Shown one piece after another: positions 36,318 through 45,923 of a DNA stretch of 64,000 bases. Source of the stretch: Riemerella anatipestifer. Lineage in GTDB: Bacteria; Bacteroidota; Bacteroidia; Flavobacteriales; Weeksellaceae. The stretch spans positions 1,550,001 through 1,614,000 of the forward strand of contig NZ_CP142016.1 of NCBI RefSeq assembly GCF_035666175.1. The letters are read 5' to 3'. The stretch's first letter is position 1. Each line of letters opens with the position of its first letter. The notes beneath the pieces were generated by a model. It was not told where the DNA came from. It ran no database searches and worked only from the letters and a program-made list of their open reading frames with translations. A program made the translations under genes and the position numbers.

Positions 36318-36698
36318 ATGGAACAGGAGAGACAAAGGTATAGTGATGCCGATTTAAAAGAGTTTAAAGAGCTTATAGAAAGCAAAATAGAAAAGGCAGA
36401 GAAAGATTTGGCGTTGATTAGACAAAATTTCATCAACGACCAAAATAATGGTACAGACGATACCTCGCCTACATTTAAAGCTTTTGAAGAAGGGGCAGAA
36501 ACTTTAAGCAAGGAGCAAAATGCTATTCTTGCGGTAAGACAGGAGAAATTTATCCGAGACCTAAAGAATGCTCTTATCAGGATAGAAAACAAAACCTACG
36601 GAATTTGTAGAGTTACAGGTAACCTAATTGGTAAGGAAAGACTGAAAGCTGTGCCTCACGCTACTTTAAGCATTGAGGCTAAAAATATGCAACGATAA
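36318..36698 (+). CDS. TraR/DksA-family protein with degenerate zinc finger
   Basis: A 126-residue protein with a long N-terminal coiled-coil and the DksA-like C-terminal YGICRVTGNLIGKERLKAVP. Only one of the usual four cysteines remains, so no C4 zinc site forms. This is a known feature of flavobacterial members. It may act on RNA polymerase through its secondary channel, but that is inferred from the family. It lies between ileS and lspA, probably in the ileS transcript, with a terminator after it. Confidence 0.82.
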   Translation: MEQERQRYSDADLKEFKELIESKIEKAEKDLALIRQNFINDQNNGTDDTSPTFKAFEEGAETLSKEQNAILAVRQEKFIRDLKNALIRIENKTYGICRVTGNLIGKERLKAVPHATLSIEAKNMQR

Positions 36699-36719
36699 TT
36701 GCAGAAAAATTAAATATTA

Positions 36720-36763
36720 GCTGTGTGTCACAAGAAATATTTTTTGTGATACACGGCGTTTTT
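36720..36763 (+). terminator. Terminator after the TraR/DksA-like gene
   Basis: A 14-base stem (36720-36733 with 36744-36757, including two G-U pairs) is followed by a T tract. It separates the ileS unit from lspA, whose ATG is 18 bases further on. Confidence 0.7.
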
Positions 36764-36781
36764 CATTAAAATAAAACATAG

Positions 36782-37420
36782 ATGAAGAAGATAGCATTTG
36801 TAACTATTTTGGTATTGCTTTTAGACCAACTTTCCAAAATCTATATTAAAACTAATTTTGAACTCAACGAATCTGTGAGAGTTTTGCCAGGTTTTAGATT
36901 AACCTTTGTAGAAAATCCAGGTATGGCTTATGGTTTACAGTTCGGAGGACTTATTGGTAAATACTTTTTAGTAATTACTAGAGTGGTTCTTATTGGAGTG
37001 ATGGTTCATATCTTTAGAAAATGGCTTAAAGAAGGAGCATCTAACTATAGACTTATACCTATGGCAATGATATTTGCAGGAGCGATAGGGAACTTAATAG
37101 ATGGTATGTTTTATGGGCTTATCTTTGATACAGGAACGGTGTTTGATGACAGTATAGGGCGATGGATAGGCTACGATGGAGTTTCTCATATTACAGCTTT
37201 TGGGCAAGGTTACTCTCATTTTATGAAAGGTTGTGTGGTAGATATGTTTCATTTTGATATGATTGATTGGTATGTGCCAGAAAATTATCCTGTAATTGGT
37301 GGTACTAGAATTCAGTTTTTTAAATATATCTTTAATGTGGCAGACGCCGCTATTACAGTTGGTGTGAGTGTATTGTTTTTGTTCAGAAGAAAAGCCTTTC
37401 CTAACGGATTAGAGTTTTAA
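36782..37420 (+). CDS. lspA: Lipoprotein signal peptidase (signal peptidase II)
   Basis: An aspartic protease in the inner membrane that removes signal peptides from prolipoproteins. The conserved motifs are VENPGMAYGL, GAIGNLIDGMFYG, VVDMFHFD (catalytic Asp) and FNVADAAI (second catalytic Asp), set in four transmembrane helices. At 212 residues it is longer than the roughly 165 of E. coli, because of an extra loop between the GNLID and VVDMF motifs, as is common in Bacteroidetes. The SanA-like gene follows four bases later. It would process the lipoproteins encoded elsewhere in this window. Confidence 0.95.
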   Translation: MKKIAFVTILVLLLDQLSKIYIKTNFELNESVRVLPGFRLTFVENPGMAYGLQFGGLIGKYFLVITRVVLIGVMVHIFRKWLKEGASNYRLIPMAMIFAGAIGNLIDGMFYGLIFDTGTVFDDSIGRWIGYDGVSHITAFGQGYSHFMKGCVVDMFHFDMIDWYVPENYPVIGGTRIQFFKYIFNVADAAITVGVSVLFLFRRKAFPNGLEF

Positions 37421-37424
37421 GTAG

Positions 37425-38066
37425 ATGAAAAAACTAGGGAAAGTTCTGCTAATTACATGTGTCTTATCCATTGTTAGTGTAGTAACGGTAGTATTGTGGT
37501 GTAACCATATCATTAAAACCCAGTCCGAAAATTATATCTTTAGCAACATTTCTGATGTGCCAACTAAAAAAGTTGGACTTGTTCTAGGAACGAGCAAATA
37601 TCTCCAAAATGGTATTCCTAATTATTACTTTAAATATAGAATAGATGCGGCAGCGGAGCTTTATAAAAATGGCAAAGTGCAGTATTTTATTGTAAGTGGA
37701 GACAATTCTCGTAAAGACTACAACGAAACTGAGGATATGAAGCTAGATTTAATGGCTCACGGCATTCCTGAAAATCATATTTATCAAGATTTTGCGGGAT
37801 TTAGAACATTAGACTCTGTAATAAGAGCGGAAGATATCTTTGGTCAAAAGACATTTATCATTATTTTACAAAAATTCCATAATGAACGAGCCGTTTATTT
37901 GGCTAGGAAAAATGGTTTAGAAGCGTATGGATACAATGCTCAAGATGTAAATGCCTATGCTGGGTTTAAAACCCAACTCAGAGAATACTTTGCAAGGGTA
38001 AAAGTCTTTTACGATTTATTATTAGGGGTAGAGCCTAAGTATAGCGGTGATAAAATTGAAATATAG
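37425..38066 (+). CDS. sanA: SanA/YdcF-like DUF218 membrane protein
   Basis: A 213-residue protein with one N-terminal membrane helix (residues about 6-26) and a periplasmic DUF218 domain. The motifs VGLVLGTSKYLQNG, YRIDAAAELYKNGKV and FIVSGDNSR are those of E. coli SanA, linked to envelope barrier function and vancomycin exclusion. The biochemical activity is unknown. It is four bases after lspA, so the two are co-transcribed, both concerning the envelope. Confidence 0.85.
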   Translation: MKKLGKVLLITCVLSIVSVVTVVLWCNHIIKTQSENYIFSNISDVPTKKVGLVLGTSKYLQNGIPNYYFKYRIDAAAELYKNGKVQYFIVSGDNSRKDYNETEDMKLDLMAHGIPENHIYQDFAGFRTLDSVIRAEDIFGQKTFIIILQKFHNERAVYLARKNGLEAYGYNAQDVNAYAGFKTQLREYFARVKVFYDLLLGVEPKYSGDKIEI

Positions 38067-38093
38067 TTTGGCTGTGATAGTATAGCCACTTTT

Positions 38094-38125
38094 TTTGAGA
38101 AAATTGATATAAATCAATATCTTTG
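38094..38125 (+). promoter_or_regulatory. Promoter of lepA
   Basis: TTTG (38094-38097) and TATCTTTG (38118-38125) with 20-base spacing match the Bacteroidetes consensus well. The lepA ATG is 20 bases after the -7 box. Confidence 0.72.
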
Positions 38126-38145
38126 CAGACTACGAATTCGTTTTC

Positions 38146-39942
38146 ATGAAGAATATAAGAAACTTTTGCATTATAGCCCATATAGACCACGGTAAATCTA
38201 CTTTGGCAGATAGGCTTTTAGAATATACCAATACGGTAACACAAAGAGAACTCCAAGCCCAAACTTTGGACGATATGGATTTGGAAAAAGAGCGAGGAAT
38301 TACCATAAAATCTCACGCCATACAAATGGACTACGAGTATAAGGGTGAAAAATATGTTCTTAACCTTATTGATACCCCGGGGCATGTGGATTTTTCCTAT
38401 GAAGTATCTAGGTCTATAGCAGCGTGTGAAGGGGCATTGCTGATTGTAGATGCCGCACAAAGTATTCAGGCACAAACAATTTCTAACCTTTATCTAGCAT
38501 TAGAAAATGATTTGGAAATCATCCCTGTACTTAACAAGATTGACTTGCCGTCTGCAAACCCAGAAGAGGTTACAGATGAAATAATGAACTTATTGGGCTG
38601 TGAGTACGAAGATGTTTTAAGAGTTTCAGGGAAAACAGGAGAAGGTGTACACGAGCTTTTAGAGCAGATTGTGGAAAGGATACCAGCTCCTAAGGGCGAG
38701 CCAGATGCTCCGCTACAAGCTTTAATTTTTGATTCTGTTTATAACCCTTTTAGAGGGATAGAAGCCTATTTTAAAGTAGTTAATGGCAAGATAAGAAAAG
38801 GCGAGAAAGTTAAGTTTATGGCTACCGATAAAACTTACGAGGCAGATGAGGTAGGGACATTAAAACTAAAACAACAGCCAAAACAAGAAATCAAGTGTGG
38901 AGATGTAGGCTATATTATTTCTGGGATTAAAGATGCCAGAGAGGTTAAAGTGGGAGACACTATTACAAGTGTAGAAAACCCAGCTACTGCTCCAATAGAA
39001 GGTTTTGAGGAGGTAAAACCGATGGTTTTTGCAGGGATTTATCCAGTAGAAAGTGAGGATTTTGAAGAGCTAAGAACCTCTTTAGAAAAACTTAGGCTAA
39101 ACGATGCTTCTTTGGTTTTTGAACCAGAAAGTTCAGCAGCGTTAGGCTTTGGTTTTAGATGTGGATTCTTAGGAATGCTCCATATGGAAATTGTTCAGGA
39201 AAGGTTAGATAGAGAATTCAATATGAATGTCATCACTACGGTTCCCAATGTATCCTACCACGGATATAGCAAGAAAGAGCCGGAAGTGCCAATCCTTATC
39301 AATAACCCTTCGGAAATGATGGACCCAACGGTAATGGATAGAGTAGAAGAGCCTTATATTAAAGCCTCTATCATTACCAAATCTGATTTCGTAGGAGCTG
39401 TAATGACGCTTTGTATAGAAAAACGAGGAGAAATTGTTAATCAAAGCTATCTAACTTCCGATAGAGTGGAGCTTGTCTTTAATATGCCTCTTGCAGAGGT
39501 GGTTTTTGATTTCTATGACAGATTAAAATCCATTTCTAAAGGTTATGCTTCCTTTGATTATCACCCAATAGGTTTCCGTGCTTCTAAATTAGTTAAGATG
39601 GATATTCTTATCAACGGAGATATGGTGGACGCATTATCTTCTCTCATACACCAAGATAATGCCTATGGTATTGGTAAAAAAATGTGTGAGAAGTTGAGAG
39701 AGCTTATTCCTAGACAACAGTTTGATATAGCAGTACAAGCGGCTTTAGGAACTAAAGTTATCGCGAGGGAAACCATAAAAGCTTTAAGAAAAGACGTTAC
39801 AGCAAAATGTTATGGTGGAGATATTTCAAGAAAAAGAAAACTCTTAGAGAAGCAGAAGGAAGGTAAAAAGAAAATGAAGCAGATAGGGCGAGTAGAAGTT
39901 CCACAATCGGCATTTATGGCGGTACTAAAGCTAAATGATTAA
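38146..39942 (+). CDS. lepA: Elongation factor 4 (LepA GTPase)
   Basis: A ribosome-associated translational GTPase of 598 residues. G-domain motifs are AHIDHGKST (G1), DTPGHVDF (G3) and NKIDLP (G4). EF-G-like domains II, III and V follow, and then the LepA-specific C-terminal domain (about residues 490-598), which is basic and ends with VLKLND. It aids ribosome biogenesis or back-translocation under stress. It stands alone with a good promoter and terminator. Confidence 0.96.
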   Translation: MKNIRNFCIIAHIDHGKSTLADRLLEYTNTVTQRELQAQTLDDMDLEKERGITIKSHAIQMDYEYKGEKYVLNLIDTPGHVDFSYEVSRSIAACEGALLIVDAAQSIQAQTISNLYLALENDLEIIPVLNKIDLPSANPEEVTDEIMNLLGCEYEDVLRVSGKTGEGVHELLEQIVERIPAPKGEPDAPLQALIFDSVYNPFRGIEAYFKVVNGKIRKGEKVKFMATDKTYEADEVGTLKLKQQPKQEIKCGDVGYIISGIKDAREVKVGDTITSVENPATAPIEGFEEVKPMVFAGIYPVESEDFEELRTSLEKLRLNDASLVFEPESSAALGFGFRCGFLGMLHMEIVQERLDREFNMNVITTVPNVSYHGYSKKEPEVPILINNPSEMMDPTVMDRVEEPYIKASIITKSDFVGAVMTLCIEKRGEIVNQSYLTSDRVELVFNMPLAEVVFDFYDRLKSISKGYASFDYHPIGFRASKLVKMDILINGDMVDALSSLIHQDNAYGIGKKMCEKLRELIPRQQFDIAVQAALGTKVIARETIKALRKDVTAKCYGGDISRKRKLLEKQKEGKKKMKQIGRVEVPQSAFMAVLKLND

Positions 39943-39975
39943 ACTCCAATTAAGGATAGTTTAAAATAAAAACAG

Positions 39976-40016
39976 AACCTAACCGAGCTATTTATAACAA
40001 GCGGGTTAGGTTTTAT
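39976..40016 (+). terminator. Terminator after lepA
   Basis: AACCTAACC (39976-39984) pairs with GGTTAGGTT (40004-40012), followed by a short T-rich run. Confidence 0.6.
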
Positions 40017-40083
40017 TATTTCTAGATAATATTGGTCTTAAGAAATTATCAATTAAGGTCATAGGTAAAAATGAAAAATGATT

Positions 40084-40115
40084 TTTGTCAGTCCATAAAT
40101 TAGTTTGTATTTTTG
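40084..40115 (+). promoter_or_regulatory. Promoter of the suf locus
   Basis: TTTG (40084-40087) and TATTTTTG (40108-40115) have 20-base spacing. The first gene, the A-type scaffold, begins 28 bases later. Confidence 0.65.
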
Positions 40116-40143
40116 TTGGCGAAAATCATTCTAAATAAACACA

Positions 40144-40473
40144 ATGATAAAAGTATCAGACCAAGCTAAAGATAAAGCTGTTCAGCTTATGGCAGAAGAT
40201 GGGTTTAATCCTAGTGAAGATTTCATTAGGGTAGGCGTTAAGAGTGGAGGCTGTTCTGGGTTAGAATATGTGTTGAAATTCGATAATCAGACCACGGATA
40301 CAGACCAAATCTTTGAAGATAACGGAATTAAAATAGTGATGGACAAAAAATCAATTCTCTATTTAGCAGGGACAACTTTGGAATATTCTGGAGGTCTTAA
40401 CGGAAAAGGATTTGTGTTTAACAATCCAAATGCTGCTAGAACTTGTGGTTGTGGGGAGAGTTTTTCGCTATAG
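40144..40473 (+). CDS. A-type iron-sulfur carrier (SufA/IscA/ErpA family)
   Basis: A 109-residue A-type Fe-S carrier that passes clusters to apoproteins. The three cluster-binding cysteines are visible: Cys37 in SGGCSGLEY, and Cys101 and Cys103 in TCGCGESF at the C-terminus. The sufB gene follows 32 bases later in the same orientation. Whether it is SufA or ErpA cannot be told from sequence; linkage to sufBCD favours SufA. Confidence 0.93.
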   Translation: MIKVSDQAKDKAVQLMAEDGFNPSEDFIRVGVKSGGCSGLEYVLKFDNQTTDTDQIFEDNGIKIVMDKKSILYLAGTTLEYSGGLNGKGFVFNNPNAARTCGCGESFSL

Positions 40474-40505
40474 AAAAGAAAAATAGGAGTAATTTTATAG
40501 AAATT

Positions 40506-41954
40506 ATGGCAAAATATACAGAAGACGATTTAAGGGAAGACCTTAAAAATAAAGAATACGAAGCAGGTTTTTATACGGATATAGAATATGAAGATTTCCC
40601 TACGGGGCTTAATGAAGATATTATTCGTCAGATTTCAGCAAAGAAAAATGAACCAGAATGGATGACAGAATGGAGGCTGGAGTCTTTCCGTATTTGGCAA
40701 AAAATGGAAGAGCCAGACTGGGCAAATGTAAAGTATGAAAAGCCAGACTTCCAAGCCATAAAGTATTATGCAGCTCCTAAAAAGAAACCAGAATTAGCAA
40801 GTCTAGATGAGGTAGACCCAGAGTTACTAAAAACTTTTGAGAAGCTAGGCATCTCTTTAGATGAGCAGAAAAGGCTTACAGGTGTTGCCGTAGATGTGGT
40901 GATGGATTCTGTATCAGTAAAGACTACTTTTCAGGAAACATTGAAAGAGAAAGGTATTATTTTTTGCTCTATATCAGAAGCGATACAAGAGTATCCTGAC
41001 TTAGTTAAAAAGTATATTGGTAAAGTAGTGCCAAGAGGAGATAATTTCTATGCAGCACTTAACTCGGCGGTGTTTTCAGATGGCTCTTTCTGTTACATAC
41101 CTAAAGGTGTAAAATGTCCTATGGAACTTTCTACTTATTTCCGTATCAATCAAGCGGGAACAGGGCAGTTTGAAAGAACTTTAGTGGTGGCAGATGAGGG
41201 AAGTTATGTCTCTTATTTGGAAGGTTGTACAGCTCCTTCGAGAGATGAAAATCAGCTTCATGCTGCGGTGGTAGAACTTATCGCGATGGAAGGTGCTGAA
41301 ATCAAGTACTCTACTGTTCAAAACTGGTATCCTGGAGACGAAAGTGGTAAAGGAGGAGTGTTTAACTTTGTTACCAAAAGAGGACTTTGTGAGAAAGATG
41401 CTAAAATTTCTTGGACGCAGGTAGAAACAGGTTCGGCGGTAACTTGGAAATACCCTAGCTGCATTTTGAAAGGCGATAATTCTATTGGAGAATTTTATTC
41501 TATTGCCGTAACCAACAATCATCAGTGGGCAGACACAGGGACGAAGATGATACACATCGGGAAGAATACCAAATCTACCATCATCTCTAAAGGAATTTCT
41601 GCAGGGAAGTCCAACAATTCTTACAGAGGATTAGTAAAAGTAATGCCTTCGGCAAAAGGGGCTAGAAATTTCTCCCAGTGCGACTCCCTTTTAATGGGGA
41701 ATGAATGTGGTGCTCATACCTTCCCATATATTGAAATTAAAGACCCTTCGGCACAGCTAGAACACGAGGCTACCACTAGTAAAATAGGGGAAGACCAAAT
41801 TTTCTATTGTAATCAAAGAGGTTTGGATACTGAAAAAGCTATCGCCCTTATCGTAAACGGATTTAGCAAAGAGGTACTTAACAAACTCCCGATGGAGTTT
41901 GCCATAGAAGCCCAAAAACTCCTAGAAATTAGTTTAGAAGGAAGCGTAGGATAG
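40506..41954 (+). CDS. sufB: Fe-S cluster assembly scaffold SufB
   Basis: The core of the SufBC2D scaffold on which Fe-S clusters are built, 482 residues. The conserved C-terminal half includes [37 protein letters not shown]-type segments, [29 protein letters not shown] and [15 protein letters not shown]. The ATG at 40506 (MAKYTEDDL) is preferred; the longer frame from 40443 overlaps the A-type gene and adds unrelated residues. sufC and sufD lie 3.1 kb further on, after five other genes. Confidence 0.95.
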   Translation: MAKYTEDDLREDLKNKEYEAGFYTDIEYEDFPTGLNEDIIRQISAKKNEPEWMTEWRLESFRIWQKMEEPDWANVKYEKPDFQAIKYYAAPKKKPELASLDEVDPELLKTFEKLGISLDEQKRLTGVAVDVVMDSVSVKTTFQETLKEKGIIFCSISEAIQEYPDLVKKYIGKVVPRGDNFYAALNSAVFSDGSFCYIPKGVKCPMELSTYFRINQAGTGQFERTLVVADEGSYVSYLEGCTAPSRDENQLHAAVVELIAMEGAEIKYSTVQNWYPGDESGKGGVFNFVTKRGLCEKDAKISWTQVETGSAVTWKYPSCILKGDNSIGEFYSIAVTNNHQWADTGTKMIHIGKNTKSTIISKGISAGKSNNSYRGLVKVMPSAKGARNFSQCDSLLMGNECGAHTFPYIEIKDPSAQLEHEATTSKIGEDQIFYCNQRGLDTEKAIALIVNGFSKEVLNKLPMEFAIEAQKLLEISLEGSVG

Positions 41955-42030
41955 AGGAACTAAGCTCAGGGGAGCTTCCCGAAGCATTACTAAACCTAGT
42001 GCGGAGGGACAAAATAATACCAATAAACTT

Positions 42031-42897
42031 ATGAAACAATGGTTTTTATTTATCTATCTGGTAATTTGTGTTAGAGTGATGGCACAGGCGGATACGCTTT
42101 ATGTTTATGGTCCAGGCGGTCCTTATGCGCCCATAAATGAGGCGGCACAAATCTTTGCTAAAAGAAATAACCTAAATATTAAGGTAACCAAAGGTCCATT
42201 TTCGCAATGGAAAGACAAGGCACGAAACAATGCCCATTTAATTTATAGCGGAGCAGAGTTTATGATGACCCAGTTCATTTCAGAGTTAGGAAATGTGCAG
42301 GAGCAGACCGTTTATCCTCTTTATTTGAGGAAATCTGGGCTTATCGTAAGAAAAGGAAATCCTAAGAACATTAAAACTTTAAAAGATTTAATGAAGTCCG
42401 AACTTAGAATAATGGTGGTTAATGGGGCAGGACTTACGGGAGTATGGGAAGATATTGCAGGGAAAACACAAGATATAGAGGTGCTAAGGAAGATTAGAAA
42501 AAACATCGTCTTATTTGCTGAAAATAGCGGACAGGCTCAAAGCTTTTGGGCGAAAGACCCTAGCATAGATGTCTGGATTTCTTGGAATATTTGGCAAAAA
42601 AATAACACCGGGAGTGCTGATTTTGTATCTTTGGAAGATAGATATACCACTTATAGAGATTGTGGGATAGCTCTTACAGCCTACGGAGAGGCTAATCCTA
42701 AAGCCTTAGAGTTCTATCAATTTCTAAAAGGTAAAGAGGTACAAGCCCTTTTTGAAAAACAAGGTTGGATAGAACGAAACCCATCTGCCCAGAAAAAAAA
42801 GGAAGATAGGAAACCTCAAAAGGTATATTCCCGAAAAGAAAAGCTATCTTCCTTAAAGCAAAAGAAAGAAGGTTTATTGATAAATCATCAGTCCTAA
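42031..42897 (+). CDS. acfC: AcfC-like periplasmic substrate-binding protein
   Basis: A 288-residue exported protein of the ModA/AcfC type. A signal peptide (about residues 1-18, ending VMAQA) precedes the binding fold, which has VYGPGGPYAPINEAAQIF, YLRKSGLIVRKGNPKNIK and GLTGVWEDIAG, all typical of accessory colonization factor AcfC. No ABC permease or ATPase gene is adjacent, so it may act alone or with another system. The basic C-terminal 40 residues (KKKEDRKPQKV) are an unusual extension. The ligand is unknown. Confidence 0.82.
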   Translation: MKQWFLFIYLVICVRVMAQADTLYVYGPGGPYAPINEAAQIFAKRNNLNIKVTKGPFSQWKDKARNNAHLIYSGAEFMMTQFISELGNVQEQTVYPLYLRKSGLIVRKGNPKNIKTLKDLMKSELRIMVVNGAGLTGVWEDIAGKTQDIEVLRKIRKNIVLFAENSGQAQSFWAKDPSIDVWISWNIWQKNNTGSADFVSLEDRYTTYRDCGIALTAYGEANPKALEFYQFLKGKEVQALFEKQGWIERNPSAQKKKEDRKPQKVYSRKEKLSSLKQKKEGLLINHQS

Positions 42898-42965
42898 AAT
42901 AAAAGGTAGATAGATTTCGTAAAAATAAAGAAGAAATAGAGAAACAAATTATAAAATATAAAGAT

Positions 42966-43277
42966 ATGGCAACAAAATCTTACGCAGAACGCATCACAAA
43001 AGTAAAATTGATGCTAGATGCTATAACACAGAACAAGTCAGACCTTCCTAAAAAGCTAGATGACGACTACATCAGCCAGATGCAAACTCTAAAAGACAAA
43101 ATAGAGGTTCTGAATACCGAACAAGAGAAGCTCAAAGCAGATTTAAAATCTAAAACAGAAGCCCTTAATAAAGAGATAAGTGCCTTAGACAAACTTTATA
43201 GCGAAGCTAAAAAGCGGATTAAACTAGATTTTGAACAAACACGCTGGATTGCATTTGGGATAGAAGACAAAAGATAA
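42966..43277 (+). CDS. Small coiled-coil protein, unknown function
   Basis: A 103-residue, highly charged, helical protein with heptad-like spacing from about residue 35 to 85 (VLNTEQEKLKADLKSKTEAL), so it is probably a coiled coil. It has no signal peptide, cysteine or membrane segment. It lies between acfC and the NlpE-like gene in the sufB-sufC gap. I cannot assign a function. Confidence 0.65.
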   Translation: MATKSYAERITKVKLMLDAITQNKSDLPKKLDDDYISQMQTLKDKIEVLNTEQEKLKADLKSKTEALNKEISALDKLYSEAKKRIKLDFEQTRWIAFGIEDKR

Positions 43278-43297
43278 CTTAGACCTAAAAAATCAAA

Positions 43298-44029
43298 ATG
43301 AGAAAGTACATCATAAACGGTATTTTAGCCTTGGGGCTATTGTCTTTTGGGGCTTGTAATAAATCCGAAAAAACAGCCCAAAATCACCCCGCCGAAGGGC
43401 AGGTTATAGACACTCTTGTCTCTACTCCAAACGAAATGTATCAAGGCGTACTCCCTTGTGCCGATTGCGAGGGTATTTTTACCACCATTACTTTGGCTCC
43501 AGACCAAACCTTTGATAAAACCGACTATTACTTAGGTAAAAATGAATATTTCACCGAAGAAGGCTCCTACACCGTAGATGCTTCCACAGGGATTTATGCG
43601 TTATCTTCTAACAATGATAAGGCTACTCAATATTATCAAAGGGAAGAAGGTAAGTTAGTCCTTTTAAACGATAAAAAGGAGAAAAACACAGGAGCTAATG
43701 CTCATACTTATGAGTTAGAACAACTTTCTAACGATGATTACCACTTTACCCAAAGTCCCGTAGAGGGCTTCCTTATCATAGGGCACGAGGTGAGTTCTTT
43801 CAGACCAGCCAATTCGGCTAAAGTCTATTGGATAGAAGACCCTTCGGGCGAGTTACAGAAGAGATATGAAGCAATGGTAAAGGATAAAAAGATACCTTAC
43901 TTTCCTGTAAAGGCAAATTTGGTTTTAGAAAAAGATACCAAAAAAGCGGAGGGCTTTGCCGAAGATTATGATGGGGTAGTAGTAGTGAAGAAACTACTAG
44001 ATTTAAAGCTGATTTCTGTGGGAAATTAG
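43298..44029 (+). CDS. NlpE-like lipoprotein with CxxC
   Basis: A 243-residue lipoprotein. The signal peptide ends with a lipobox (LLSFGAC, lipidated Cys near residue 20). An NlpE N-terminal domain follows, with the characteristic YQGVLPCADCEGI, whose CxxC matches the metal/redox motif of E. coli NlpE/CutF. A second domain occupies residues 130-243. In E. coli NlpE senses lipoprotein or copper stress; here it may do the same. The next gene is the periplasmic hydroxyisourate hydrolase. Confidence 0.85.
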   Translation: MRKYIINGILALGLLSFGACNKSEKTAQNHPAEGQVIDTLVSTPNEMYQGVLPCADCEGIFTTITLAPDQTFDKTDYYLGKNEYFTEEGSYTVDASTGIYALSSNNDKATQYYQREEGKLVLLNDKKEKNTGANAHTYELEQLSNDDYHFTQSPVEGFLIIGHEVSSFRPANSAKVYWIEDPSGELQKRYEAMVKDKKIPYFPVKANLVLEKDTKKAEGFAEDYDGVVVVKKLLDLKLISVGN

Positions 44030-44084
44030 GATAGGAAAGACGATGATAATTAAATAAACAAAAATTAAATTAAAACATTACATT

Positions 44085-44492
44085 ATGAAAAAAGTAGCGT
44101 TATGGTTAGCATTCCTATTTACAGGAATTCTTTTCGCACAAGAAGTCAAGTATCAGTTGTCTAGTCATATTTTAGACATTACTCAAGGAAAACCAGCTCC
44201 AGGAGTAAGCATTACCTTGTCTAAACAAAATAAAAATGGTGTTTGGGTAAAGGTAGATGAAAAGGTAACAGATGAAAACGGGAGGATTAAGAATTTTCTA
44301 AAAGAAGAAAAAGGAGTAAGCCATCAGGGGATATACAAACTTACCTATCATACTACACCGTATTTTGAGAAGTTAGGGCAGCAGAGTTTTTATCCGTTTG
44401 TAGAAGTTGTTTTTGAGCTAAAGGACAGCAGCCACTATCATGTACCTATTACCTTAAGCCCTTACGGATATTCTACTTATAGAGGGAACTAA
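44085..44492 (+). CDS. uraH: 5-hydroxyisourate hydrolase, exported
   Basis: A transthyretin-like enzyme that hydrolyses 5-hydroxyisourate in purine degradation. The mature part begins YQLSSHILDITQGKPAPGV, with the conserved His, and ends with PYGYSTYRGN, close to the YRGS tetrapeptide of active enzymes. The final Ser is Asn here. A signal peptide (MKKVALWLAFLFTGILFA) sends it to the periplasm. No uricase or other urate genes are adjacent, so its substrate supply is unclear. Confidence 0.88.
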   Translation: MKKVALWLAFLFTGILFAQEVKYQLSSHILDITQGKPAPGVSITLSKQNKNGVWVKVDEKVTDENGRIKNFLKEEKGVSHQGIYKLTYHTTPYFEKLGQQSFYPFVEVVFELKDSSHYHVPITLSPYGYSTYRGN

Positions 44493-44547
44493 AACAAAGA
44501 GCAGAAGCTCATTAGAAAAGTTAATCCTTACTTCAATATTGCAGATT

Positions 44548-45036
44548 ATGAAAAAAAGTATAATGGTTTTAGTAGGTTTATTGTTGGTTCAGTTTTCTTT
44601 AGCACAATATACCGAACAAGGGACTTCGCTCAATCAAGAGGGAGCTTTAGAACTGGCAAAGCAAGCTCACATAGAAGCTCGTAAATTAGGTAAAAAGGTA
44701 TCCGTAGCAGTCCTAAACAATTCGGGGGTAAGTCTTTTATTATTGAAAGGCGACCAAGTAGGACCTCATAATACCGAAGCCTCTAGGAGAAAGGCTTATA
44801 CTTCGCTTTCCACCAAAACCCCAAGTTTTGAATTGATGCAAAAGGCAGCCAGTAATCCTACGGCACAAAACTTAAATACCCTGCCAGAGCTTCTACTTTT
44901 AGGAGGAGGCGTACCCGTTTGGAAAGATGGGGAACTGATTGGGAGTCTAGGGGTTTCTGGAGCTGGTGGTGGAGAACAAGACCATAATGTGGCCAAGAAG
45001 GCGGTTGAGAATATGGGCTACGAGATAACCAAATAA
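44548..45036 (+). CDS. GlcG/HbpS-like heme-binding protein, exported
   Basis: A 162-residue protein with a signal peptide (MKKSIMVLVGLLLVQFSLA) and a GlcG/HbpS (DUF336) fold. Typical segments are VAVLNNSGVSLLLLKGD, ASRRKAYTSLS and the Gly-rich GSLGVSGAGGGEQDH with its conserved His. Members bind heme or cobalamin or act as accessory sensors. It is the last of five genes between sufB and sufC, and starts at ATG 44548. A heme or iron link would suit its place beside the Fe-S genes, but this is inference. Confidence 0.82.
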   Translation: MKKSIMVLVGLLLVQFSLAQYTEQGTSLNQEGALELAKQAHIEARKLGKKVSVAVLNNSGVSLLLLKGDQVGPHNTEASRRKAYTSLSTKTPSFELMQKAASNPTAQNLNTLPELLLLGGGVPVWKDGELIGSLGVSGAGGGEQDHNVAKKAVENMGYEITK

Positions 45037-45067
45037 AAATTAACAATAAATAAAATTATATATAGAA

Positions 45068-45808
45068 ATGTTAAATATAAAAAACTTACACGCTAAGATA
45101 GAAGACGGAGCGGAAATCCTTAAAGGGATTAACTTAGAAATAAAACCAGGTGAGGTACACGCTATTATGGGACCTAACGGAGCTGGGAAATCTACCCTTT
45201 CTTCTGTAATTGCAGGAAAGGAAGACTACGAAGTTACCGATGGAGAAATCTTTTTTGAAGGGGAAAATATAGTAGAAGATGCTCCAGAAGAGAGAGCTCA
45301 TAAGGGGATTTTCCTTTCGTTCCAGTATCCAGTAGAGATACCAGGAGTTTCGGTAACCAATTTCATCAAGGCAGCCATCAACGAAACCAGAAAGGCTAAC
45401 GGGCTGGAGGATATGCCTGCGAAAGAAATGTTGGCACTTATCCGTGAAAAATCCGAGCTTTTAGGGATAAAGAAAGATTTTCTTTCTCGTTCTCTTAACG
45501 AAGGTTTCTCTGGAGGAGAAAAGAAAAGAAACGAGATTTTCCAAATGATGATGCTTAATCCTAAACTGGCTATCTTAGATGAAACCGATTCTGGGTTAGA
45601 TATTGATGCATTAAGAATTGTATCCGAAGGGGTTAATCATTTCAAAAATGAGGGAAATGCGGTGCTTCTAATCACTCATTATCAGAGATTGCTTAACTAC
45701 ATTCAGCCAGATTTTGTACACGTATTGGCGGACGGTAAGATTATTAAAACAGGAGATAAAACTTTAGCACTGGAGTTAGAGGAGAAAGGGTACGATTGGC
45801 TACTCTAA
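45068..45808 (+). CDS. sufC: Fe-S assembly ATPase SufC
   Basis: The ABC-type ATPase of the SufBC2D complex, 246 residues. Visible are Walker A (GPNGAGKST), Q-loop ([11 protein letters not shown]), signature [10 protein letters not shown], Walker B ([12 protein letters not shown]) and the H-loop ([12 protein letters not shown]). It drives conformational change on the scaffold during cluster synthesis. It is 31 bases after the GlcG-like gene and 115 bases before sufD. Confidence 0.95.
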   Translation: MLNIKNLHAKIEDGAEILKGINLEIKPGEVHAIMGPNGAGKSTLSSVIAGKEDYEVTDGEIFFEGENIVEDAPEERAHKGIFLSFQYPVEIPGVSVTNFIKAAINETRKANGLEDMPAKEMLALIREKSELLGIKKDFLSRSLNEGFSGGEKKRNEIFQMMMLNPKLAILDETDSGLDIDALRIVSEGVNHFKNEGNAVLLITHYQRLLNYIQPDFVHVLADGKIIKTGDKTLALELEEKGYDWLL

Positions 45809-45923
45809 TCAATCTAAAACTTTTAAAAGTTTATAAGTTGTGTAAATCTATTAGTAGGTTTATCAATATAAAAATAAATGGTAAGGCACAACAGTCTTAC
45901 TTAATTAGTCAAAAAAGATTTTT

